From Heterobilharzia americana (lineage: Eukaryota; Platyhelminthes; Trematoda; Strigeidida; Schistosomatidae): DNA of 64,000 bases. The DNA lies in contig OX104127.1 of assembly GCA_944470555.2 (NCBI GenBank), forward strand, positions 24,753,661-24,817,660, read 5' to 3'. The translations under genes were made by a program, and so were the position numbers. Below the pieces are notes generated by a model. That model saw nothing but the letters and a program-made list of their open reading frames with translations. It was not told where the DNA came from and did no database searches. Shown here in pieces: positions 37,632 through 48,800 of this stretch (positions are counted from its first letter, which is position 1; each line of letters opens with the position of its first letter).

Positions 37632-38044
37632 GATATTATTGTATATAATTTGTCCCTTAGATTCTTAATGGAATACAGGGCTTCAGTAGCACGTCTCCAT
37701 TCCACTCTCTTCTCCGAAATATTATGAACCTCGCTCCACAACAGCCCACAACCTCTCATTTCTTCCTCGCAAAATCTCCTCCATGTCACCCTAGCCTCGG
37801 ACGCCCAACTCGTCACTTCCCATCTGAGTTCCACTCGACGGCCTGACCTGACCTGGCCTGACACGTGATATCTCAAGTCGGCCTTGTCAGTGTATGTCCA
37901 ACCCAACCCAATCCAATCCAATCCAATCCAATCCATCTCCATTTACTTCTGCATATTTGTTGAGTGATAGGTTGTTGGTTTGTTCGTTGCCAGACTGAGT
38001 TCCTTCTTGCTTATCTTTATTATTCTGGCCATCTGGTCTTCAGT
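37632..38044 (-). mobile_element. RTE copy B2, 3' part, interrupted by copy A2
   Basis: The 3' end of a minus-strand RTE, reading WRRFCEEEMRGCGLLWSEV in its C-terminal frame. It stops abruptly at 38044, where copy A2 begins. The remaining 5' part continues at 41325. Its 3' tail and last codons (KNLRDK, then attatatacaataata) are shared only with the copy ending at 36.5 kb. Confidence 0.85.
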
Positions 38045-41000
38045 AACCTCGCCTGGTTAACTAGTTCACTACTTACTAGCCGGTCCTAACCCCGGGTAAA
38101 CAAGGAAGGTTGGGCATAGGGCTAGCAACCCTACCCCGTAAAACAAATTTAACCGCTAAACAAACTTCAAAGCACAAACAAAATATAAAAAATGAAAACA
38201 AACTTATTCCTCGCTGGAGTCAGAGAGGCGAAATGACGCCAGTTGGTTAAAGCCTGCCTTCGGGAAGCTAATTGGCCGATGTGTCTTCTCTCCCTCGATG
38301 AAAGCGAAGGTAAACGTGGGGAAATGGAATGTTTACACGATGTTTGAACCCAGCAAGGCAGCCCAGATCGCAAAAGAGATGAGGAGGTATCACATTGAAA
38401 AGCTTGGAATTTGTGAAAGCAGATGGAATGGGAGTGGACTCTCCAAACTACCAACTGGAGAGGAATCAATAATCTACTCCGATATTGTCACCCAGACGAC
38501 AACCACGAGCACAGCACACTGAGTGTTGGAGTGGCTATCATGATGTCCCCTTGAAGAGCATCGAAGTCTATCTCTCATGCAGTGGGAACCAATCTCCTCC
38601 ACGATCAGGATCATGACAGCAAGATAAATTCAACTCAAAAGGAAAGAAAGTCACAATCATACAGTGCTACACGGTACACCTACAAATAATGCAGAGCAAG
38701 AGAAAAAGGAGGAATTCTACAGACAACTGCAATCAACACAGGACAAGACGTCAGTTGGCGATATCAAAATTCTAATGGGCGACATGAATGCCAAACTGGG
38801 TGTGGAGAACACAGGAAGAGAACTAACCATGTGTCGAGAAGCAGTCGGTGAGATGAACGAGAATGGAGAATTGTTTGCAGAATTCTGTGCATTCAACCAA
38901 TTGGTGATTGGAGGCTGTGTGTTCAGGCACAAAGATATCCACAAAGCGACATGGATTTCGCCAGACGGACACACTGAAAATCAAATCGACTTTATCTCAA
39001 TCTCAAGAAAATGGAGATGCAGCTTACTTGACACAAGGTCTAGAAGAGGAGCAGATGTAGGTTCACACCACTCACTATCTAGTGCAAGGAACCTTCCAAA
39101 TCAAGTTAAAAGCCTTCAAGGAAGCTGGTGATAGACCTCAATTCAAGTACAACACTCGGAAACTGAAGGATGAAACTACAAAGGAGGTCTTCAAGGCAGC
39201 CATCAAGACAAAATGGGAGATATCGAGCAACATCCCTGAAGAAACCTGTGTAGAACACTGGAAGTCTTTGAAAGAGATGTGGAAAGAAACCTGCACAACA
39301 GTATTAGGAAGGAAGAAGAAAGAAGACAGGAGAATGGATCTCGACGGATACCTGGAAGCTGATAGAGCAAGGAGGGGAGGATGGTGAAACAGAAGATAAA
39401 CCAGTGCAAGGACGCTCAACGACAAGAGGAACTGAGCACAATGTATAAAACTCTGAACAAAGAAGTGAAGAAGAGTGTGCGCAAAGACAAAAGACACTTC
39501 TATGAAACACTGACAAGTGAAGCAGAACAGGCTGCAGGTAGGAGAGACGAGACCTGAGAACATTGTATCAAATGACCAGGTCAGTACCAGGGAAGAGATC
39601 AACACAGATGAAACCAATAAAAGATGAAGAAGGAAATTTAATTACGAAAGAAGAGAAACAGAGGAAACAATGGGCCGACCTCTTCAAAAAGCTCTTGAAT
39701 CGACCACCACCACCACCACCACCTGCAGCCGCTGAATTACAAGTGAACATAAATCCTCCAACAAAAATGGAAGTCCTGAACGCCATAAAGCTAATGAAAT
39801 GCGGGAAAGCAGCAGGACCAGACGGGATACCGCCAGAAGCACTGAGAACAGACGCAGAGACAACAGCGGACATGCTCACACCACTATTGCAGAAGGTGTG
39901 GAAGGAAGATAAGGTACCTGGCTATTGGAAGAAGGGTTACCTTGTCAAACTGCTGGGAAAGGGAGACCTGAGTGTTTGCAAGAACTGGCGCGGAATCACC
40001 CTCCTATCCACCCCAAGTAAAATATTAGGCCGCATCATCCTGGAGAGGCTAAAGAATGCACTGGATTCAAAACTACGACCAGAACAGGCAGGCTGGCTGG
40101 TTCAGGAAGTACAAATCATGTGCAGACCAAATTGCAACGCCACACACACATCATCATAGAAGAGAGTATAGAATAGCAATCAGCTCTCTACCCCAGCTTC
40201 ATCGACTTTGAGAAGGCCTTTGACAGCGTCGGCCGAGAGGTAATTTGGAAACTGCTTCAATACTACGGAATACCACAAACCTTTATCTGCCTCATCCAAC
40301 AACTATATGAAGATGCTACATGCCAAGTAATTCACAATGGGAAGCTCAGTGATGCTTTTGAAATGGAGTGAAGACAGGAGTGAAACAAGGTTGCCTACTA
40401 TCCCCCACGATATTCCTGATTGTGGTGCACTGGATCATGCAGCAAACAGTGGGCAGCAAGAAGAGGGGGATACACTGGACTGCGGAAAAGAACCTAGAAG
40501 ATTTGGATTTCGCCGACGACTTGTGCCTGATGTCACATAAACTGGAAGATCTGCAGGCAAAAACTAACAAGTTGATAGAAGAGGCAGCGAAGACGGGACT
40601 TCAGGTGAATATAGAGAAAACAGAGGTGATGAAGATGCCGCACCACCACCAACAACAAACTCCAGTCACCGTCAACGGGAGAAACTTAAAGGAAGTAACC
40701 TCCTACACTTATCTAGGAAGCACTGTCTCAACTACAGGCGGGACGGACGAGGACGTCAAAGTCAGAATCGGAAAAGCAAGACAGGCGTTCATTAGCCTGA
40801 AACCAGTGTGGAGATCTTCTGCACTCAGCATGCGGAACAAGATACGGATTTTCAACACCAACGTCAAGTCAGTGCTCCTGTATGGCACAGAGACTTGGCG
40901 CGTCACGAAAGGTATTTCCAATAAACTACAGAAATTCATCAACAACTGCTTACGCTCGTTGCTGAAGATCATATGGCCAGAAAGAATAAGCAACAAGGAA

Positions 41001-41324
41001 CTCTGGGAACGAACCAACCAAGAACCTATCACGCAACAAATATGCAGGAAGAAGTGGAGATGGATTGGCCATGCACTGAGAAGGCCGACTGAGGACATCA
41101 CGCGTCAGGCCAGTTGCTCGAGTGGAATCCCCATGGGAAGCGACGAGTTGGACGTCCGAGGGTGACATGGAGGAGGTCGTGCGAGGAGGAAATGAGAGCT
41201 TCTGGGCTGTCGTGGAACCAGGTTCAAAAGATCTCAGAGAACAGAATTCACCGGAGACGTGCTACTGAAGCCCTATGTTCCACTAGGAACCCAAATGACT
41301 AATAATAATAATATAATAATAATA
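38045..41324 (+). mobile_element. Full-length RTE retrotransposon (copy A2), frameshifted, nested in another RTE
   Basis: It begins AACCTCGCCTGGTTAACTAG like copy A1 and ends in TAATAATAATAATATAATAA after CSTRNPND. The enzyme frame is recognisable throughout but split by at least five frameshifts. The pieces are 38298-38522 (GKWNVYTMFEP), 38664-39131 (GDMNAKLG), 39082-39387, 39563-40159 (AAGPDGIPPE), 40368-41165 (FADD, YGTETWR) and 41114-41302. Sequence to both sides (37632-38044 and 41325 onward) is the two halves of one minus-strand RTE, so this copy jumped into an older one. No target duplication is visible. Compared with the uninterrupted relative at 46.8 kb, about ten bases of target seem to be missing. 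Confidence 0.9.
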
Positions 41325-42385
41325 TACGGGAGTTTTTAATGAATGTCTGTAGTTTGTTGGAAATGCCTTTCGTAACGGTGGTAGTGGTTGGGTATTTCCA
41401 TCACCTCTGTCTTCTCCACAGTCACTTGAAGTCTGTCCCGTCTTCGCTGCCTCGCCTCACCCCACCTCACCTCACCTCACCTCTTCTGTCAACTGGTTAG
41501 TTTTCGCCTGTAGATCTTCGAGTTTGTCTGACATTAGACACAAGTCATCGGTGACGAAATCCAAATATTCTAGGTTCCATTCCCCAGTCCAGCCAGCGTA
41601 TACCCCCCTTCTCACAGCTTTCCACTGTTGTCTGCTGCACGATCCAGTCCACCACAATCAGGAATATCATGGGTGATAGTAGACAGCAATCTTGTCTTAC
41701 TCCTTCCTGTCTTCACTTCACTTCAGTGGCATCACTGAGCTTCCCATTGTGCTGTGAATTACTTGGCTGGCATGTGGCGTCTTCATATAGTTGTTGAATG
41801 AGATTGATAAAGGTTTGCGGTGTTCCGTAGTGTTGAAGCAGTTTCTAAATTACCTCTCGGTCGCGCTGTCAAACGCCTTCTCAAAGTGTATGAAGTAGTG
41901 GTAGAGGGTTGACTGTCATTCTATACTCTGTTCTATGATGATGTGTAGTGTGGCGTTGCAATTTGATGTGCACGTGATTTATACTTCCTGAAGCCATCCA
42001 TCCATCCATCCACCCAGCCAGCCAGCCAGCATGTTCCGTTCATAATTGTTAATGTAGAGCATGTTTCGGTCTCTCCAGGATGATGCGGCGTACTATTTTG
42101 CTTGGTTTGGGTGGACAGCAGCATGATTCCACGCCAGTGCTTGCAAAGGCTTAGGTCACCCTTCTTTATGAGTTTGACAAGGTAGCCCTTCTTCCAATCA
42201 ACCGGCAGGTAACTTTCCTTCCTTCCAGACCTCCTGCAATGGTGGTGTGAGCATGTCCGCTGTTATCTCTGCGTCTGTTCTCACTGCATCTGTCGGGATT
42301 CCATCTGTTCCTGCTGCTTTCTTGCATTTCAGAAGCTTTATGGCTCTGAGGACTTCCACTTTGTTGGAGGAGTTAGCAATCTGTA
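41325..42385 (-). mobile_element. RTE copy B2, 5' part after the nested insertion
   Basis: This continues the minus-strand element of 37632-38044. It contains the FADD-region remnant (LDFVTDDLCLMSDKLEDLQ, with two residues inserted by tandem slippage), the RT region near 41750-41900, the tccatccatccacccagcc expansion at 41996-42030, and AAGTDGIPTDAVRTDAE in the frame at 42198-42443. The 5' end is truncated near 42385. Confidence 0.83.
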
Positions 42386-42839
42386 TATCCTTTACAAGTT
42401 GAGAGTCCTCCTTATCAGTTGAGTTGATACATTTAATGATCACAACCAGGAAGGAAAGAATTCCAATGGTTGTATTTTATTGCAAAGCTTCATTAAAAAC
42501 TAAATGAACTACTGCAAATCGTGAGTCGGTATACCATACTGATGTCAAATTTCGCCAACCCTTACTGTGGTAGTTAACAGTGTTTAACTTTTCCCGTTAT
42601 TTCAGTTACCGAATTGAAAATATCAGAGGCTGTCTCAAATCAATTATTAGTCCGTTACTAAAACTCAAATACTGCCATAACCTCTTCATCATGATACCAT
42701 GTTTGAAACTTACTCTACTTCTAGGCCTCCTCTTTTTGAGTAATTTTAAAGTTTGGTTGCTGTTGTAGAACGTAATTTTATATCAGATCAGTCTGTTTGC
42801 TATTCACACAGTGATATAGTATTACTTACTGGCTGACTT

Positions 42840-43010
42840 TCTGAGTAGAATTTATTACTCATAGTCATATCAAGGTAATCGCACAACATTCAGTTGTTTT
42901 TCATTCTTTGATAGTAAAATCTGCTACATATCTGAGAGTGGTATTGCACGTGTTAAAGAGTTTATTTGATGAACCGAGATTCAATGATTAATATTTATCT
43001 CCACTGAACC
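42840..43010. repeat. Interspersed repeat, third copy
   Basis: Contains tactcatagtcatatcaagg, then tttttcattctttgatagta and gagattcaatgatt. It directly precedes the decayed Penelope remnant at 43025-43110, which suggests it is that element's terminal region. Confidence 0.48.
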
Positions 43011-43024
43011 ACACTAGACTTCAG

Positions 43025-43110
43025 GACTATAACTCCCTCCCTAAACTAATAAGGCATGTCTCTCAGTGAGTTTTTAGTTTAGAATACCACCCTAAACCAC
43101 TGCTACTGAG
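43025..43110 (-). mobile_element. Penelope-like fragment, heavily decayed
   Basis: The minus strand reads FRVVF, a stop, then TKNSLRDMPY, aligning with RVAFKPINSLREELCRP of the 29.4 kb copy. The adjoining 42840-43010 resembles the sequence flanking the other copies, supporting the assignment. Confidence 0.5.
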
Positions 43111-43482
43111 AATCTTACGTAGGGTATGTTATGTCCATACCTTATATGACAACATTATACAGACGCTGAATTCCGTCCTAGTCACGTTGCAGTAATCATT
43201 CATACACTTATTTATTACTGAATAAATTTAGAAAGATAATTATTGAGAGGTAGAGCTCTGCTTATGTGTTCTATTTCTTTATTTAAATTGTTTGACTTAC
43301 TGGATTACTTCAACACTTGACTAAACCTACCTTCATGGATATAAGGTGAGATGACCAAAAGTCTGAACACGTGTTGCAATGAGATGATTTTCTGCAGAGA
43401 ATAGCGTTTAAACTCCTCTTTTGTCACCATCTTAATTTACGATCTAAACTATTTAGTTCTCGTTGTTCATCTTATAAATCCC

Positions 43483-44141
43483 GCACTGTTTGAACTACAG
43501 GCGGCACAGGCACAGACGAGGATGTCAAAGCAGCCAGGATCATAAAGACAGTAAGACAGACGTTCATTAACCTGAAACCAGTGTGCAGATCTTCTGCACT
43601 CAGCACACAGAACAAGATTGGAATTTTCAACAGCAACGTCAAGTCAGTGCTCCTGTATGGTTCAGGAAGTTGGCGCGTTACGAAAGGCATTTCCAACAAA
43701 CTACAGACATTCATCAACAACTCCCGTATATGCTCACTCATTACTGAAGATCAGATGGCCAGAATAATAAGGATAAGCAAGAAGGAACTCAGTCTGGCAA
43801 CGAACAAACCAACAACCTATCACTCAACAAATATGCAGAAGTAAATGGAGATGGATTGGATTGGGTTGGGTTGGACATACACTGACAAGGCCGACTTGAG
43901 ATATCACGTGTCAGGCCAGGTCAGGTCAGGCCGTCGAGTGGAACTCAGATGGGAAGTGACGAGTTGGGCGTCCGAGGCTAGGGTGACATGGAGGAGATTT
44001 TGCGAGGAAGAAATGAGAGGTTGTGGGCTGTTGTGGAGCGAGGTTCATAATATTTCGGAGAAGAGAGTGGAATGGAGACGTGCTACTGAAGCCCTGTATT
44101 CCATTGAGAACCCAAGGGACAAATACAATATAATAATAATA
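43483..44141 (+). mobile_element. 5'-truncated RTE copy B4 with target-site duplication
   Basis: The insert runs from gcactgtttgaactacaggc to a TAA-type tail at 44128-44141. It is flanked by atcttataaatccc (43469-43482) and atcttataagtccc (44142-44155), a 14-base duplication with one mismatch. Coding remnants are the same as copy B3: LLYGSGSWRVTKGISNKLQ and EEEMRGCGLLWSEV, ending IENPRDK. Confidence 0.85.
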
Positions 44142-44341
44142 ATCTTATAAGTCCCAAGTGAATTATATTCCATCGGTCACTTACTTTGTGTGTCTAAAGT
44201 AGCTATGCATCTGTTTGGATTTCAACACATTAAATGTTTCGGCCACATTTCTCCACCATACTTCGGTGTAGAATTATATGTTCTAAGAGTGAGACCTTTC
44301 CAGCTGTCCATAAAATTATGTACAACAATCGAGGATGTTGG

Positions 44342-44662
44342 CTATCTCATGGCTAATTGTTCTATTTGTTTACTCATTTTATCTAAGAATTCCAAGATTA
44401 AAGAGGTGAGACATAAGTGAACTCCGAACACGATGTATTTAGACAGTACCTTAGGTTTGTGAGTGATCTCAAGATCTTTGGGAAGTTCATTTCTGACAGC
44501 TTCTAAAGCCATGCTGCTTGGTACATAGGTATACAAGTTTTTCACATCAAAATGAATCTTTTCTTTATCCTCTTTTAGTTGAATATTGTCTAATCTTTGC
44601 TTCATTTCGAAAGAGTTTGGCTTCATATTGTTTTTAATGTGAAGTGTTCTTAGCCAACCCAT
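44342..44662 (-). mobile_element. Penelope-like fragment: reverse transcriptase motif A region
   Basis: The minus frame has KEKIHFDVKNLYTYVPSSMA and LEAVRNEL, matching the SFDVxxLYTSVP motif A of Penelope-type RTs. It is followed by IVFGVHLCLTSLILEFLDKM. The 44170-44340 stretch next to it (ccgaag...ggccgaaac on the minus strand) may be its terminus. Confidence 0.65.
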
Positions 44663-44664
44663 AT

Positions 44665-45485
44665 ATTACTGAGGTTAAGAATCAATCTCAGAATCTCACA
44701 GCTACCACTGTACTCAAACCAGCCGTATCTTGATGTTTAACTGTTTATCCGCAAAACCGATTCACTCAGCTTTACTGTTAACAAAGTATTAATTTACTTC
44801 CAAACACTAAATGTTACGGACAGTTACTACGTGAATAAAGATGATAACTGTATTCACATTGGGTCACATTCACTTCTCAATAAAGCATTTTCTTCTTCAG
44901 CCCAAAAATACCGAATTTGGTGAACGGGGATATGACTGGTTTGTTGTTTGCTTTCATGATCATACCATTAGTTGGGCTAGACAATAAGACATCTGTTAAA
45001 CATTTGTGTTACGAAGTGAAAAAAACATTTTTGCAAGTGACATTTACTTCTCATTGGCTTTTCCCTTCTCTTTTTAAACCAGTAATAGACTAGTATTGCT
45101 TTTACTAGTGTACAGACTTTTAACTAAAAACCCATTTATATGTACGTCTTCTTACATCTATAATTACCGTTTTATTCATCCCAAAATTTCAATGGAAATG
45201 TGTGAACACAAATTCCGACTTTTCTTGAGACCATTTTAGTTATCTATGGGTTGGTAGATTAACATTTATAAAATAGAACCATAACTAAAGATAAAGTACA
45301 ACCAGTAACACGATTTGGGTTCATTGCCTCCAATGTTACGCGTCTAGATTTCTTTGCACTCATCAAAAATCGGTTAGAAAACTGAATTTGAAAAGGTTCT
45401 AATGAATCAACAATTTTGTACAAAACCATTCAATGACTATTTAACAGAAATTGTTGTAGCAAAAAGTTTAAAGAAATCCAGTCTT
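44665..45485. other. Intergenic, downstream of the Nrx-IV-like gene
   Basis: AT-rich sequence between the Penelope RT fragment and the candidate polyadenylation signal. No features were recognised. Confidence 0.45.
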
Positions 45486-45491
45486 TTTATT
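45486..45491 (-). promoter_or_regulatory. Candidate polyadenylation signal of the Nrx-IV-like gene
   Basis: The minus strand reads AATAAA here, about 95 bases past the stop codon at 45587. This would give a short 3' UTR. It is the first canonical hexamer I see after the stop. The sequence is AT-rich, so chance occurrence is possible. Confidence 0.45.
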
Positions 45492-45586
45492 GTTTGAATA
45501 TATATCTTTGTTCCTAATTACATATCTGTTAGGAGTGCAACACATTAAAATAATTATGAAAGACAATATTAACAATAAGGGTAAAT

Positions 45587-45843
45587 TTATATCCACCATT
45601 CCTTTCCTTGAACCTCTGGTTGACCTGTACGTCCAAACTGTATGGCCATGTCAGCAGTTTTCATACGTCTTGCACCTTTAGCTTCTCGTGTATTATAATC
45701 ACCTCGTTCAAAAGTGAAATGACGACAAAACAGTACTAAGGCAATGATGGATAGAATCAAGATTACTCCAGAAACCACTACAACAGTTAATGAAAAGAAA
45801 ATCAAAGAACTATCATTGTAGAAAATTTTAAAGAATGAGAAAA
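45587..45843 (-). CDS. Nrx-IV-like terminal exon: transmembrane helix and cytoplasmic tail
   Basis: Placed from the atctcaag acceptor at 45844-45845, the only nearby AG that restores the phase. It encodes a short extracellular stub, then a strongly hydrophobic run from FFSLTVVVVSGVILILSIIA to LVLFC. A basic stop-transfer (RHFTFERGDYNTREAKGARR) follows, and the tail ends PEVQGKEWWI before the stop. The RGDYNTREAKGA segment corresponds in position to the 4.1-binding segment of Caspr, and the end to its PDZ ligand. The acceptor has a weak pyrimidine tract, so the 5' border is less certain than the rest. Confidence 0.8.
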
Positions 45844-48800
45844 CTTGAGATATTAAAACATTTTGTAGCATCTTTTATCAATAGGACTGATTTATTACAA
45901 ACTATACTATTGTGGTATTCATTTTAGGGATATACGTATGGCTGACACAATTTTCTGTCAACTTATCCATCAGGTTTTTCAGTTCAACTAAGGTTTTCTG
46001 TAATTTTATAGATGAGTAAGACAACAATCTCTCGGAGAAAATTATTTATATACTTTACATATACAGTGTTCATTTTACAAATACTTTGTCTGTGGAGTAT
46101 AAAAGTAGTATTTACAATCAACAGGGATAACAGATAAATTTATGAATTTGTACGTCTTTGCATGTTTCATAATTGTCCATTACCTTCAGGGGAAGTAAAT
46201 TCTGAGGGTATACGCGTGAAAACCTTTTCAGATATCGTGGCACAGCTGAAGTATTACCAGTTCAAAAGTTCACACCATCATCATACCTTTAAAGAATTAT
46301 GTTCAACCTCTCTCTTTGACACGTTCGTCAAAGAAGAATGGTCACTTTAAATAGTTCTCTAATGAGATATTTTGTAGTCATTTTGTTTTCTTCCGCCATT
46401 TTGAATGCCTGTCATTATACTATTATTATTATTATTATATTTTATTTGTCCCTTGGGTTCTCAATGGAATACAGGGCTTCAGTAGCACGTCTCCATTCCA
46501 CTCTCTTCTCCGAAATATTATGAACCTCGCTCCACAACAGCCCACAACCTCTCATTTCTTCCTCGCAAAATCTCCTCCATGTCACCCTAGCCTCGGACGC
46601 CCAACTCGTCACTTCCCATCTGAGTTCCACTCGACGGCCTGACCTGACCTGGCCTGACACGTGATATCTCAAGTCGGCCTTGTCAGTGTATGTCCAACCC
46701 AACCCAATCCAATCCATCTCCATTTACTTCTGCATATTTGTTGAGTGATAGGTTGTTGGTTTGTTCGTTGCCAGACTGAGTTCCTTCTTGCTTATCCTTA
46801 TTATTCTGGCCATCTGATCTTCAGTAATGAGTGAGCATATACGGGAGTTGTTGATGAATGTCTGTAGTTTGTTGGAAATGCCTTTCGTAACGGTGGTAGT
46901 GGTTGGGTATTTCCATCACCTCTGTCTTCTCCACAGTCACTTGAAGTCTGTCCCGTCTTCGCTGCCTCGCCTCACCCCACCTCACCTCACCTCACCTCTT
47001 CTGTCAACTGGTTAGTTTTCGCCTGTAGATCTTCGAGTTTGTCTGACATTAGACACAAGTCATCGGTGACGAAATCCAAATATTCTAGGTTCCATTCCCC
47101 AGTCCAGCCAGCGTATACCCCCCTTCTCACAGCTTTCCACTGTTGTCTGCTGCACGATCCAGTCCACCACAATCAGGAATATCATGGGTGATAGTAGACA
47201 GCAATCTTGTCTTACTCCTTCCTGTCTTCACTTCACTTCAGTGGCATCATTGAGGTTCTCATTGTAGCACAAGACACTAGACACAAATCATCATCGTTGG
47301 CGAAATCCAAATTTTCTTCTAGGGTGTTTTCATCGGTCCACCCATCTTCTCATCAGTCACAATTTGTCGTTTGATCCAGTCCAGTCCAGTGGTGTCGACC
47401 ACAATGGGGAAGATGACAGGTGATGGTGGGCGGCAACCTTGACTTACTCCTGTCTTCATTTCTCTTCGAAGGGACCACTGAGTTGAGCTTTCTATTGTGA
47501 ACCACTTGACATGTAGCCTCATCATATTGCATGGTATATAGGTGTTGTTGAATGAGATTGATAAATGTGTTGTGGTGTTCTGCAGTGTTGAAGCAGTTTC
47601 TAAACTACCTCTCTGTCGACTCTGTCAAAGGCCTTCTCAAAGTGCATGAAGTTGAGGTAGAGTCGATTTGACTGTCATTCTATACTCTGTTCGATGATGA
47701 TGCGTAGTGTGCCGTTGCTATTGGATGTGCGGATGATTTGTACTTCATGTTCTTTTGAATGCTTTTAGATATCACGTAAGTTTTATCTGTCATGAAATTT
47801 ATAGCGACCTCCGAAAGATAAATTACTCTGGAATGGTCTGTCGTTTCTAGTATGAATATACAGCTAGGAGAATGATTTCATCAAAAGGAAAAATTCTTTT
47901 TCACTGTAACCTATCTTTTTCTATAGATATAATCTTGAACTTTGCATGATAAAGCTTGTATTACAAGTTATTCCTCTCTACATTCACGCTATGAAATAAT
48001 ACACACTATCAGATCCTTTTCATCTCTTAAGGTGAGGTTTTAATTATTTTACGATCATCCTAAATTTGTATCTAGTTGATTATTTTCATGCCATTCATGT
48101 TTGGTAATCTGAATTTTATTAGACGATAAAAACATGATCACTTAATTATTTGTTTTATATACTGAGATAATGATCATTTAGTCACTCTGATTCCATTATA
48201 TTAAGAAGGAAGCTAAAATATCCAGTCTAGTGTTCAGTTAACAAAATACCACTGCATCACTTCTGTTTGCTGAAGTTATATATACAATATAAATGCTATT
48301 ACTATGATTGGTTGAGTACTCGATAAGAGTAGTTTATGCTCTTTTAATGTTGTTTTGATCTAGCATTGACTAACATAAAGAATACTGATTTCAATAAACA
48401 ACTGACTAATGGCTTTCTGTGTGATTTGTTCACCATGAGCCATAGTAATCTCCTTATAGTATCAATAAACTAAGCTTTAGGTTCACTAGTGCACATTGAT
48501 TAGTGATACATAGACTATTTGATAAAACGTTACACCATGTTATTAACAGAAGAGGGGGGGTAAATAAGGATCACCTCCAGCAATAATTCGTTTCTGTCGT
48601 TCTTCGTCATCTGTAAGTTTGGGTAGTGTAATATTTGGTGGAATGGCTGGCGATGGACGTATTTCTATAGGCTGTTCTTCTGGCAATATTTCAATAAAAC
48701 CACATAAATCTTCACGGACAGAATCTGAAAAGTAAAAAAAAGGGTTTTTTAAACTGAAAATTTCTTACTTCTCAATATTTTTTCCTAAATTATTAAAATT

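Noticed and set aside
46401..47770. Possible target duplication ttttgaatgc around RTE copy B5
   Set aside because: The ten-base match is separated from the left element end by about ten extra bases and does not define a clean border.
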